From NCBI GenBank assembly GCA_001695595.3, contig MBPM02000023.1:1-64000 (forward strand): a stretch of 64,000 bases of DNA. Direction: 5' to 3'. Made by a program: the position numbers and the translations under genes. Positions 1 to 10,339 of this stretch are shown here, one piece after another. The notes under the pieces were generated by a model. The model saw only the letters and a list, made by a program, of their open reading frames with translations. It was not told the DNA's origin and made no database searches. The DNA is from Plasmopara viticola. Taxonomy: Eukaryota > Oomycota > Peronosporomycetes > Peronosporales > Peronosporaceae. The first letter of the stretch is position 1; every line of letters begins with the position of its first letter.

Positions 1-2450
1 GGTCCGTCAAGGGGACCCATTATCGCCGGCATTATTTGTGCTCTTTCTTGAGCCTTTGCTTAGTTTCCTTCGAGTTCGTCTTCAATGGTCTTCAAAGTCA
101 ATCGGCCACTCACTCGATTATGATACTCACTTAATTTTGTGACTCCGACTCACTCTATGATTCGACCCATACAGTTATTAGCTTTGCTGATGACTGCACC
201 GGACTCCTTTATAATTTACGCCATACCAGTTACTTTTTAAAATGTAGGGAATTTTTGTGAGGCTTGTGGGATGAATCTAAATACGGCTAAGACAGTAATT
301 CTTCCCTTCAACCTTGGACTGCAGAAAATGAGCCATTACGACGAACCCTTCTATCACTGAGAGTTGTTGTGGTAGACAATAATGCCTGCACCAAACTTCT
401 GAGTATTGATTACGGACCAAATCTTTCGGACGCTGATCGACTCCAGCATCTTATCGTGGAAATGGAAAACCGGTGTTCGCTATTGGCTTTCACCGCGCAA
501 GGACTTACGGGTCAATTGTTTATTCTCTAACAATTAGTTTTACCTGTACTATGGTACACAGTCAGTTGTTTTATATTCCATGACCACTGGCTTTCAAGGT
601 TCAGCATTCACGACTTTAATTTCACGCTTCATGTGTCGTTTTAAGTTTTCCAACGCTCTGGCTGGTTCCTCCCTAAAAGTCAAGGTGGATTAGGCTTAAC
701 ACCTATCATAGACTCCATTAAGAGTCTTTAACTTCTCATGCTATGTAAAGTGATTTTAGCTGGCAGGATGCCGGCTAATTTGCCGCCTTGGGCGGACCCA
801 ATTATTTTGAGTTTTCGATGAAGCAATTTCGCCTTGGGGACGAGACTAATGATACTCTTTACGCCCCATTTCTATTGGCCCGGACCACGTGGTATCACAC
901 CGTTTCCATCGCTGGACAAGTCCTTGTCGATACTGGCACTTCGTACTTTTTTCATGGCACACTCAATTTCGCAAAAAACTTATAAGGCTTCAGGTCGAAT
1001 TTGACAGGCTAACCATGCCCATTCTACATAATGTGATATTACCTACGGCAACTGTGGTAGAACTCTAGCCGGAAGCTACAAGGCCACTGGGGCTAGTAAA
1101 TTACTAGCTGCCCAATAATTTATAGGCCGGCGCAACATCAAGGCTTGCCCAATACCTATTACGGCTACAAACCTTTTTCGTATTTTAAGCCAATTTGGCT
1201 CGGGGCGGCCTGTCAGCGCGATTTCCAACAATTTCTTGGACAAAGCCGGCTCTCTGCTGCGTTCACTAGACCTTATCCAATAGAGCCTAGTCAAGTGCCA
1301 AAAATTTACGCCGCACATTCACACCTGGACTTTTGATACCTTATGAAATATCCGATTTAAGTGTGACAAGAATTCGAATAATTTCAATGAAATCAATTTA
1401 CCAGCATTGCCCCTTTCTCGAGTCGGCGTCTCAGGTAGACCTGATACGACTATGTGGGCCCTTGACTACAAACTGGGTCGACATGTCTTGTCAGTCTACT
1501 CCGACATTCTTTATCGGATCCAGCACAACGCTTGATTTATCGGTCATTGCCTTCAGCATCTCACTGCTGCAGATTTCAACCTTGCCATCATGGTTGTGGA
1601 AATTCGGAGACTCCCACACAATTGGTATTGCGATTTTGCGACTCAAGTTTGGTCTAAATGGCTCAATGCTTTTCGAGGCTTTTTTCGGGCTCCACTGAAA
1701 TGGGAGTCAGTTCTATTTTTTTCAACTTGAACCAACCGACCATGCCAAGTCACGTTACGATTATACTTTATTTGTGATTTTCCACATTGTTCGAGTAGTG
1801 GTTCTGGGTTTCTTGTGGATGCACAGGAATGATATTCGCTTTCATGAGATTTAAGCCAACATCAATGATGTTTCGCACAAGTCGAGGCTGTTATAGTGCT
1901 TCACATACAACACTTCTATCAAGACTTATGCTGCAAAAGTTAGGCCATTCCAGTGCCAAGCTGCGGCAATTACTTGAGTTGCTAGCCAGAATGAAATCCA
2001 CCAGCAATTTACAGCTGAAATTCCACAATGAAGACTTAGTGCAGCTAAATAACGCTTCGGCGCGTTCTCTTTGCGATGGAAATTAACTCGGAGCATTATT
2101 GCTAATTATGCTTTCAACTTTACCCTGGACCCATTTTAGCAGCCGCCACAATTGGGTCCTATTCTAGCTGAGAGGATGACCCTTTTAGCTCCTTTGCTAG
2201 AAAAAAGAGTGGCTCAAAAATGCTGTTTTTAAGCTTGCTTTCAGCCATTCGTTATTCCGGCCCTAGCACCTTTAGAGCAATTTGACATTTTTGGCCTTTC
2301 GTCTTTCAAGGTTCTTCTTACTCCTGGAATTAGTCGTAGCCGATATGCTAATTGCGCCTGTTTGAGGTTACGGATTAACCCGATCTACGTCACATCTTAC
2401 GTACCAATTCGGTGGGACTACTGTCAAGTTAGCGATCCAGTATTACCGTC
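1..2450 (+). mobile_element. LINE (non-LTR retrotransposon), 3' half, decayed
   Basis: Plus-strand remnant of a LINE whose matching copy is on the minus strand at 48300-50456. A reverse-transcriptase F-A-D-D motif is readable around 172-200. The C-terminal zinc-knuckle region typical of LINE RT proteins lies around 1430-1700. Frames are broken many times and no long ORF survives. The left edge is cut by the window. The 3' boundary is uncertain, because the sequence fades into AT-rich DNA with a short tandem duplication near 2450-2485. It forms the outer part of the inverted left arm. Confidence 0.75.
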
Positions 2451-4139
2451 TCTCCCAATTTGCATCGTCTCTCCCAATTTGCATTGGGCTTCGCCAAGGC
2501 CTAGTTTGGGGCTTCGCATATCGACGTCTTATGGCTAGGTGTTGTAACGACTCCCTCACGACAGTGCCTTCGGCATTATTCGCAAGCTATCAAGTTTTCG
2601 ACTCCCCAATTGTAATCCCCCCAAATAGCATTAGTAGAGGTAGTTAAACACGGAAAGTCAGTGCTTACTCTGGATGCATCTTCGGCTCCCTATGTGACTG
2701 AAAGTTTGTATGCCTGCCGTCCTCGATTTGCAATTTTAACTTACTTTGGTTTACTTCTACATACCACAACAGTAGCTAGGCAATTTGCTGGATAAAAAAG
2801 TAATGTAATTTGTTCAACTCAAAGCTTAACAGCTTTCCCAGGAAAGACCAGCTGCGGTAGACTGTTAGTCGAACAAGCGAGAAAAAAAGGTACTTTCGCG
2901 ACTTGATTGACTTGTGCGACGCAATCTTGCACGCCAAACAAATGAGTACGGACAGCCAATGTAGGTTAAGTCACATTGAAAAAAGAGCAAGAAAAATAAG
3001 ACAGATCTGAATTTTGAATGACTTTAGAGCGTCTAACCGTTCCTAAGGCTAAATTAGACCTGGCTGTAGAGTGTAACAAATCTAACAGCACAGTGTCATT
3101 ACCTGTCCTAGGCATTGGTAAATATGACTTTATTCTGGTCTCTAATATAGATTGTGCCTTGGATCAATTGTTGGGGCAAGAGCGTCGGTTTCAGCTGCCC
3201 ACATTCCGTGCAGCACGCCTTTGATAGACGTATTTTCTCTCGTTATGCGTGAACCTTCTCTAAAATAGCCCGAGCAAGCATAGCTTAAATATATATTAGA
3301 TGTACCAAAGGTATTGATATCTTGCGGATAGTAGATATAATGACGTCGTTGAAATGTAGGGCCAAATTTCGCTTGCAGCACCGCTGTAAGATTACGCGCG
3401 TCGTATGGGTAGCATATTCACACGTGGTAACATAGCACCATCAACGGCGAGTAGCAAAGATCTGTAAGCAAGTAGTTTAACCCTCAAAGCACAGTGAGTG
3501 GCACAGGCTTCAAGGAGGAGGAAACAGTACAACAAGGAGCGAGAGACATTGCTCCACTCAAACCTATCAGCGATGCCATACATAATGGACGTAATTAACA
3601 ATAAGACTTCATTCATAAGGACAATTGATAGTGTAGCCAATTTTTACGTCACGGCAGATGTTCTCCAGTTGGAGACACTGCCAGAAGTGTTAGAGCTACT
3701 AAAGTTCAAGGCCGGAAACTACTGAGCTCTTGGCTAGGTTATTAAACGATCATCTCGAAAACGGGTTTTCTAACATTGTAACCCCAAATGTCTATTTTTT
3801 TTATAAAAACACACTGTGTTTAGAGACACACCTTAACAAATCTACAGTGAGGTACGATATTGGATTTGGATTAGGACAAAATCCTGCGTAACGAGTCAAT
3901 GGCCACTGCCACGAGGTCGTGTCCGTGTTTTATGCCTTCTTAGCTGGAAATGAAAGTTGTGACATGGTGCAGAAAACAAATATTCTCGTACTATGTTTGT
4001 TCATGAATGAATGGACAGCGACGACTAGCTCGTGCTTACGATAGACTGAGCGACCTCCACTGGCGCTTATTTCTAGAGAGGTCAACTGCTAATCAAGTTG
4101 TCTGACTGCACTTTGTTTAGAGATTTGGTAGATGGCCAC
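2451..4139. other. Polinton-flanking host DNA in the left arm, no confident gene
   Basis: This is the reverse complement of 46321-48200. Two short ORFs, 3018-3224 and 3498-3725 (both +), are kept in both copies with very few changes. Neither has a recognisable domain and the second lacks its upstream context, so they may be remnants of one old gene. The last six bases (4134-4139, GGCCAC) are the reverse complement of the target-site duplication found at 46321-46326. This shows the whole block, flank included, was copied together. Confidence 0.5.
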
Positions 4140-4530
4140 AGTATATACCTTAAAGCGGCATTCGTGCCTTCGGCCCAAACTGCCGCTTTAACCTTCATGT
4201 TTCTCCCACAGCTAAATCTCTATCCTATATAAGAACTACCATTTAAACCCATCATCCTTAACCCACAGACAAATCATCAACCCAATTACCCGTAAGCATT
4301 AATCACATCCCTATATAAAAAACACACCTCTAAACCTTCCATCATTACCCTCACAGACAAATCAACATTTCTATTAACATGAAGCACTTAGAGTAGCGAT
4401 AATATCCTCTTCAGACAAAGATGTAGTTTGAAATGAATAAAGATAAACAAAATAAAAAAATCAGTTGTGATTGTGGTAGTAAGCAACATTTGAAGAGAGC
4501 AAAACATAAAAACTGGTTAGAAAACAATAA
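4140..4530 (+). repeat. Polinton terminal inverted repeat (left-arm copy)
   Basis: Begins AGTATATACC and matches 45932-46320 in reverse and 27734-28122 in direct orientation. A palindrome with arms TTAAAGCGGCA and TGCCGCTTTAA sits 10-50 bp from the tip. Further in are two imperfect tandem units, each with a CCTATATAA box followed by a CACAGACAAATCA block. Confidence 0.92.
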
Positions 4531-4534
4531 TTAA
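4433..4534 (+). CDS. TIR-encoded zinc-finger mini-protein (33 aa)
   Basis: Tiny Lys-rich ORF with Cys12-x-Cys14, His19 and His25, a spacing like the short CxC...H...H zinc fingers common in giant viruses and Polinton-like viruses. It lies within the TIR, so the complete element carries a copy at each end (28027-28128 and the right end). Here it stops just after the finger. Two TATA-like boxes lie upstream. Conservation of the finger in all three copies supports a real gene; its function is not known. Confidence 0.5.
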   Translation: MNKDKQNKKISCDCGSKQHLKRAKHKNWLENNN

Positions 4535-4616
4535 ATTGAATTAATTTTTTTAGTTCTAATATAAATTTACTAATATACTATAAGCATACCCCATACCCAA
4601 TACACTTTATCAAAAA

Positions 4617-4662
4617 TGTCAGTAATTTTAGAGTTCGGAAAATATAAAGGAAAATCTCTTGA
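4617..4662 (+). pseudogene. DUF3820-like gene, 5' fragment (cut by local inversion)
   Basis: The start codon and first 15 residues, including the F-G-K-Y-K-G-K motif, are intact. The frame is then cut at 4663. The remainder lies inverted at 5060-5323. In the right arm the same gene starts at 45843 on the minus strand, which confirms the start and the continuation. Confidence 0.6.
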
Positions 4663-5040
4663 GGGACCAATGTTACAGCACATGTATGAACCAAACTGAC
4701 TTTCGAGGACATACGATCGATCGACAGCTGTGATGGAGGCAGTGAATCGAGGACGGTGGATCGACTGCGTTTGAGAAAACAGCTGTGGTTGAGAGCAGTG
4801 GATCAACGGTGCGAGGACGGTGGATCGACTGCGTATGTGAGAAACCGCTGTGGTTGAGGTCTGTTGATGAGACTATCATACCTTGAGATGGCATACCCAT
4901 GGATAAGTATGTCATCTCCATGGATAAGAATGGAATACCTCGGGATGAGGAAACCATACCCAGGTATAAGAATGGAATACCTTGGGATAAGGAAACCATA
5001 CCCAAGGATAGTACCCAACGATGAGAACATGGAGATTTCA
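4663..5040. repeat. Degenerate tandem repeats inside a small inversion
   Basis: Two tandem families. The first (about 4745-4860) repeats a unit containing GAGGACGGTGGATCGACTGC and GCTGTGGTTGAG. The second (about 4880-5025) repeats a unit containing AAGAATGGAATACC, GGGAT and GGAAACCATACCCA three or more times. Both are absent from the right arm. They sit in a segment flipped relative to the arm, so before inversion they lay downstream of the DUF3820-like gene. Short ORFs here are low-complexity artefacts. Confidence 0.65.
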
Positions 5041-5059
5041 GACAAAAAAAATAATTCGA

Positions 5060-5323
5060 TTAATTTAATTCTACATCAAATTCGTTCAAGTTTTCTTTCA
5101 ATGAGGGACATTTATTCTTGATGTATTCATTTTTACACATCCAATTGAAATATTGGGTATCGTTTTCAACAATCCACTTGACGGATTTGTTCTTATGTTT
5201 GCCCCACCGCATAATATAGCTATCATCTCCATCTTGGAACTTACCTTGTAAAAACCGTTTGATATCAGAGTCTTCTGTTTGCTGGTTGTATAACCATCGA
5301 CAGTATGACGCATCTTGCTCATA
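5060..5323 (-). pseudogene. DUF3820-like gene, 3' fragment, locally inverted
   Basis: In the right frame this encodes the rest of the gene begun at 4617: a D-A-S-Y-C-R-W-L segment, then a second G-K-H-K-N-K-S repeat with D-T-Q-Y-F-N-W. The protein therefore had two DUF3820-like repeats. The right-arm copy has lost about 60 bp covering the start of repeat two and carries an insertion in repeat one. This fragment is complete but separated from its own start by an inversion with ends near 4663 and 5332. Confidence 0.6.
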
Positions 5324-5506
5324 GACTTAACTCCTTGTCGCGATTCAGCAGGTTATTAGATCATACAGGTGATCAGAACCAACGAGCTTTTTGGAATCAA
5401 TACATTGTTCAACAAGTAGCTAAGGATAGGAGGCAAATCGCTACCACCACAACACTATCGGCTTAGTCAGGCTATCAGAGAAAGCTTAATTCTGCAGCAC
5501 ATGGTT

Positions 5507-7348
5507 TCACGGACTCCAGGTTGCGACATACGCAACGTACAACAGCACTTGGGTTGGAGGATCAGCTGGAGCAAGTCGAAATTTATCACTGGTCTCCTTG
5601 TCTGGCACCACCGCAATATATCTGGCACCGTCCGGAAACATCTTCGCATACTTGTCAAGTGCCACTGAGTCAATTTTATGATTGTCGGACTTCGTTATTT
5701 GGATCAAGCCAACCACGTTATGTTCCCCACCCATTTTCAGCTTGGCAACACTGTCGATAGTCTCCAAACAACGTGTGCAGGGATACCAATAGTCGACATC
5801 CGCAAGTTGCTGCATGATTGCTTCGCATTCCGCTGCATCAGTGCCTTCATAGAGATACGCGTTGGCTTCGAATTCCAACGCAGCATATGTATGCTGGTTC
5901 TTTTTTCTTCGGTCGTACGTCCTCACCTGCAACTCGAGATTCTGTCCGTCTCTTGCCATCGCATGCACGTAATTCTCGAATGCAATTCCCATCAACCCAT
6001 CGTCGCCAAGCATGCGACCTTTTGACCACAACTCCTCATAGTAGGATGGCGCCACGATTTTGCCAAGTTGCCTCAACGCATACTCGGAGGTGATCACACA
6101 AAACCACGACCTCGTCATCGTATACTTCGCCGAGCTGCTTTGGTTCTTGGGATCCTGCTCACTCGCTCGAACTGACGTCATCCGTAAGCGATCAATTTGT
6201 TTCTCCGAGCCAAGAGCATACTGGGTATTCAAAAGTTCGGCCACTTGCGCATCAACCAGACCAATAGCCTGGTCAATTGAATCTATGACAACGCTCTTCT
6301 CCGACAAGAAGTCGCGCAAGTTGCCACCCGAGTAGTAGTACCTGTCCTTGATATTGTGTTCCGTCCATTGAAAATGCGCCCCAATAGATTTCAAATCCAG
6401 CTTGGACCAAAAGGGCACTAGACAACGCCTCAGTACAGGACCGTCGTTATTCTTCATTGGATACTGGACAGGCGTGGCAAGCAATCGGAACCGCGCCAGC
6501 CGTCCAAAGTTGGCTTTGACGTCGTCGCGCGTGAACCCATCCAGGCACAATTCATCCGCTATGCCAAGCAAATGGTCAACTTCTTTTACTTCCAACACGT
6601 TCTCTCGCCGGTATTGCTTGTTGTTTGCATCAAGGTACAGCATGGAAAATCCTTTTCCTTTCTGCTTCCGAAACAAGACGACGCGTTTCTGTTGAAGCAA
6701 AGCCATGTAGAACGCAAACAACACGACCATCATGCTCTTCCCAACACCAGGTGTCCCCACAAACACAGTGCTGAGATTCTTTTCCATATGGTCGTTGAAT
6801 ATCTTGATGATGTCCTGCGTTTCCTTCCGAACATAGAACCACGCGGGAAAATCCGGCTCGACGTGGCGAATGTCGAGTGCGATGCCACCAATTTGCCACC
6901 TGCCGATATCCAAGGTGGCTGCAATTGAATCCATCCTCTCGACCTCGATGACAGTCAATGATCTGGCCTTCTTGCGCGCACGTTCCTCATCCCATTGCTC
7001 CTGATCAACTTCTGGAACCACCACCAGCACGTGAATTTCGCCTTCGTTTGGCTCAAATCTCTCTCCAAAGTTCGTCGGGTTCTTGATCCACAACAACGGA
7101 TTCATGTGCCTGAAGCCTTTCGGATGTCCATGTTCGTCAAGCGTCACAGCTTCCGCGCCATCTCTATTCAACCACGCGTCGCCCTTCTTGGCGAGGAACA
7201 GCTCCAGTTCATCCGGATCGCATGTGATTGTCTTCTTCTTCTTCTTCTGGATGGCTTCCTTCAAGTCATTCACCGACTTGCTCGCGTCGATCGTCACGGA
7301 GAACGCGTTTCCCTTCACACCGACGAGCGCGCAGAACAGCGTCACCAT
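5507..7348 (-). CDS. Crinkler (CRN) effector with P-loop NTPase domain, 613 aa
   Basis: CRN proteins are secreted or translocated oomycete effectors that act in host cells, often in nuclei. The N-terminal ubiquitin-like header starts MVTLFCALVG, has the L-x-L-F-L-A-K motif at residues 48-54 and closes with HVLVVVP at 106-112. A P-loop NTPase follows, with Walker A GTPGVGKS at 198-205. The C-terminal third (about 450-590) contains F-E-N-Y and an I-Q-I-T...D-N-H stretch resembling the divergent restriction-endonuclease-fold domains described for NTPase-type CRNs; that last assignment is inference. The start is fixed by homology to the right-arm CRN and by a shared upstream region. G/C-rich third positions contrast with the AT-rich virus-like genes around it. 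It lies between Polinton TIR and capsid genes, and the right arm carries a different CRN here. The ORF is intact. Confidence 0.9.
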   Translation of the reverse strand: MVTLFCALVGVKGNAFSVTIDASKSVNDLKEAIQKKKKKTITCDPDELELFLAKKGDAWLNRDGAEAVTLDEHGHPKGFRHMNPLLWIKNPTNFGERFEPNEGEIHVLVVVPEVDQEQWDEERARKKARSLTVIEVERMDSIAATLDIGRWQIGGIALDIRHVEPDFPAWFYVRKETQDIIKIFNDHMEKNLSTVFVGTPGVGKSMMVVLFAFYMALLQQKRVVLFRKQKGKGFSMLYLDANNKQYRRENVLEVKEVDHLLGIADELCLDGFTRDDVKANFGRLARFRLLATPVQYPMKNNDGPVLRRCLVPFWSKLDLKSIGAHFQWTEHNIKDRYYYSGGNLRDFLSEKSVVIDSIDQAIGLVDAQVAELLNTQYALGSEKQIDRLRMTSVRASEQDPKNQSSSAKYTMTRSWFCVITSEYALRQLGKIVAPSYYEELWSKGRMLGDDGLMGIAFENYVHAMARDGQNLELQVRTYDRRKKNQHTYAALEFEANAYLYEGTDAAECEAIMQQLADVDYWYPCTRCLETIDSVAKLKMGGEHNVVGLIQITKSDNHKIDSVALDKYAKMFPDGARYIAVVPDKETSDKFRLAPADPPTQVLLYVAYVATWSP

Positions 7349-7399
7349 GTTTCCAATTGCTTTCTGTGAGTGAGGGACCTTCTCTCTATCCGTATTTCA

Positions 7400-7460
7400 G
7401 CCAATCAAATGGTGCAACCCACTGTTGGGTTTTTGACATCACCCAACTGGGTGATTGAAC
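7400..7460 (-). promoter_or_regulatory. Crinkler upstream region with two palindromes
   Basis: Starting about 70 bp upstream of the CRN start are two perfect inverted repeats: AACCCACTGTTGGGTT (7416-7431) and TCACCCAACTGGGTGA (7439-7454). An inverted CCAAT box lies beside them (7401-7405 region). Both palindromes are kept in the right-arm CRN (43240-43278), although their central bases differ. Binding by a dimeric factor is inference. Confidence 0.5.
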
Positions 7461-7503
7461 AACTGCAGATACAAATATATTTATTTATATAGACACAAAA
7501 ATC

Positions 7504-7761
7504 ATTGATATTACATATCTATCCGATACCGATGATACTGGTTATGTTGAAGATGCCGAACAACAGGAACCGGTAGATACCGAAATACCGAGTGATTTAT
7601 ATGAGTACTCGAAAATAGAAAAGCATTTAGCATCTGACATAATACAGCTCTGTAAAGAAATTGATTTAATTAGTGCAAGTATCAACAAGTGTCAGTTTAT
7701 AAAGGAAAAGCACACTAATGCGGGAAAACACGTATTTTGTCGTATCCGTCATAATATTTGA
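7504..7761 (+). pseudogene. 85-aa acidic protein, start codon lost
   Basis: Equivalent of the right-arm ORF at 42932-43189. Here the start codon is ATT in place of ATG and the rest of the frame is open. The protein is acidic at the N-terminus (D-T-D-D-T-G-Y) and has no recognised domain. Its 3' end overlaps the winged-helix gene on the opposite strand. Confidence 0.35.
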
Positions 7762-8104
7762 ACACAACTCCATCAACTTTATCATTTCGGATGTTCTCAA
7801 TGATCGCTTTACGCAACATACGATTATGTCCAGTATCAGTGCACCATTGTTTGTATCTGGCATTCAGTATTGTTAGTGGAATTTCGAGATAATCTCCTTT
7901 GCTAACAAATCCATCTTTGAGTAAACCTTTTCTATCTTTTGTGAAGATCTCTTCTTTGAAGTATTTTGAAATGGATGATTCAACCTTTTTTTGAGCCAAT
8001 TCAGAACGCAAAAACTCCAATTATTTCATTATCACATCGATTCTATCATCTTTTGGAGCAACTTCATCCACTTCAGGTCCTCTGTATCGTCTGATTCTAT
8101 TCAT
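7715..8104 (-). pseudogene. Winged-helix-like protein, nonsense mutation (left arm)
   Basis: Same gene as 42589-42978 in the right arm. A GAA-to-TAA change at 8021-8023 cuts the frame after about 27 codons. The remaining 101 codons stay open, including A-R-Y-K-Q-W-C, which resembles the C-terminal winged-helix segment of D5/P4-type primase-helicases. The function of a stand-alone copy is not known. Confidence 0.6.
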
Positions 8105-8116
8105 AATGACTCTATA

Positions 8117-8503
8117 TTAACGAAGTGAAACTTCTGTATTCAAATCGTAAAAATGTCTCAATAAATCAGGTTGATTGTGTTGTTTGCTATACAGATACAA
8201 CAGACTCCATAAACCACAATAATTATCATAGGTCCCTTGAAACTGTTAATTATTACATTCCATATCACCCAGAATTCTTGGAGGCCCTAAACCCATCGAA
8301 TCAAAGTATTCATTGTTGCACACACAAACCCAATGGCCTACACCCGAGTCTAATCGAAGTAATATAATATAGCTTCCATTCCCTAGGGGGCCTCTGATTT
8401 TTCTAAAATCTATTATCCCATCAACATGAACATTCAGCTGATTTGCGAGCTCTTGTAGTTCATTAGCCGTCGATTCACCCAATTTATTTAATTTAAAAAT
8501 CAT
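8117..8503 (-). pseudogene. Adenovirus-type cysteine protease, truncated by stop (left arm)
   Basis: Maturation protease of the C5/Ulp1-like family, used by Polintons, adenoviruses and relatives to process capsid precursors. The catalytic His is present here in G-V-G-H-W (residue 57), with D68 following. A nonsense codon at 8246-8248 (AAA to TAA in comparison with the right arm) removes the Gln and Cys of the active site. The right-arm copy has the opposite defect. Divergently oriented from the capsid gene 60 bp away. Confidence 0.8.
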
Positions 8504-8563
8504 TATGTAATGCTTATATATAGCTAATCATAATATAACAGGCATTAACCTTCAATTTTAATA

Positions 8564-10339
8564 ATGAGTGATAGCACCCAATTAGCAGATTCGTTTTTAT
8601 TCGATTTAACAACTAATCCAGATCCAGTTGTCAGTGTCAGTAAAGACAAGCGTGTTGTAAATGTCGTTGATGACAACAACGGTTCGTATCAATCGGGAAC
8701 TGTCATCATTAATGCGACTTCACAACTAAATGGGTCGACTGGCTATGGCAGTCTTCGAGATGCATATGTAGTCGTTCCTTATGTAGTAACGGTCAAAAAT
8801 ACGTCTGCCTCAGCTCTTAATGGTACTCTAAATCGTTTTGCGGTAGGATTAAAGGCTGGTGTATGGAACATTTTAGATAAATTAGCGGTTGAAATCAACG
8901 GTAAAAGTGTCATTACGAGCAATGACTATAAAAATTATTGGAACAATTTACGTGCTCAAACTGAATGGTGTGATGATGATTTATTAAAGAACGGTGCAGA
9001 CTGCTATCTTGCTCCAGATGATGTAGTTAGTCTAAATTTCCCACAAAGTAGTAGCAATCCTACCGCTTCAACACAAGGAGATGGTTTTGTGAATAATTCA
9101 GTTAATGCTGCCACAACTGTAGCTACTGGTTTAATTCCAGAAACAACTCCAGCTCTTAATAACGGACTAATCCAGCGTCTAATTTGGAATCCACAACAAA
9201 TTGGTACCTCTGATGCCACTGGAGCAACGATTACAGCAACAAACCCTCTTGGTTGGCCGACAACGCGAAGTGGTGCAATTCTTTCTAAAATTCAACAACA
9301 AGGTACTGGTGGATACGTAGCTGGCGTTAATACCGCAGGAGGTGTTGCTGGTACGTGGTATTATATGCTAAAGCTTCGTTTAGTTGATCTCCATCCAATC
9401 TTTAAGGAATTGGATCTTGTTGCGAACCCTCAAATCAAATTAACGATGACGTTCAATACCGGCTTTGTTGATATCACAACTGCAACTGGTGATTTAATGA
9501 GCTTATCCTCTCTCTCCCTAAACGGTTGCTCGACGGTTCCAGTAATGGTATCAAGTGCGGCCTCAGGTAATCCAAATGCAGGGAAACTTACAACTGGCGG
9601 AGCTGGCTCACTTCGAGTAGCTTTCGGCGTTATGTCCAACAACATTACACAGATCTCGACTTCTGGTCAAATCTTCCCATTTACAACGACTCGTTTATAT
9701 ATCCCTTTCTACGATATCGCTAATCAAAGTCAAATTGTTGCTAAACCTGTTAAGAAAGTTAATTACCTCGATTGCTACGCACAGTTTTTCAAATCAAAAG
9801 CAGGTACTGGTCAACAAAACTCTCAGCAAAACGCTCCGTTTAGCTTTTAATTATCTTCAAGCTTAAAGAATATCAAATACATTGCTCTGATTCCATATAG
9901 TGAAACAAGCAGTGGTCATTTCGTAAGCGCAACGAATATTGAACAATTCCAATCCCCATTTGACAGTGCTCCATGGACTTGTCAGCCAGGAGCAAGCATT
10001 CGCAATTTCCAAGTAATGGTTGGCAATGAAAATGTATTCAACAAAACGCATGATTACTCATTTGAATCGTTCCAAGACGAAGTCAAGAAGCTCGGAGCTA
10101 TTAATGGAGCGCTATCGCATGAGATTAGCAACGGATTATTTGATTCCTACAAATGGGATGTTGGTCAGCGTGTTCTAATTGCAGACTGCTCTCGATTAAC
10201 GAATTCAGATGTGCCTCAATCTATCCTTGTCTCCGGCACCAATACTTGCAGTCAAGGAATGAATTGTCTAATCCTCGTTGTTTACGGTCGATCTATGTCT
10301 ATTGATCGTTTAACCGGTGAAGTGGTTGAATATGAGTAG
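8564..10339 (+). pseudogene. Polinton major capsid protein (MCP), one in-frame stop
   Basis: Forms the double-jelly-roll capsomer. The first ORF gives 428 aa and ends at a TAA (9848-9850). The same frame then continues for another 163 codons to 10339. Landmarks are L-R-L-V-D-L-H-P-I-F-K-E-L, R-L-Y-I-P-F-Y-D and, after the stop, K-N-I-K-Y-I-A-L-I-P-Y. The combined length suits a Polinton MCP. The stop lies in a Gln/Asn-rich loop and is shared with the right arm, so it predates the duplication or is tolerated by readthrough. Glutamine (CAA) would be the simplest ancestral codon. Confidence 0.85.

Noticed and set aside
4570..5121. Several overlapping 78-110-aa ORFs with repeated motifs
   Set aside because: They are open only because the tandem-repeat units lack stops in several frames; composition is low complexity and nothing matches in the other arm.
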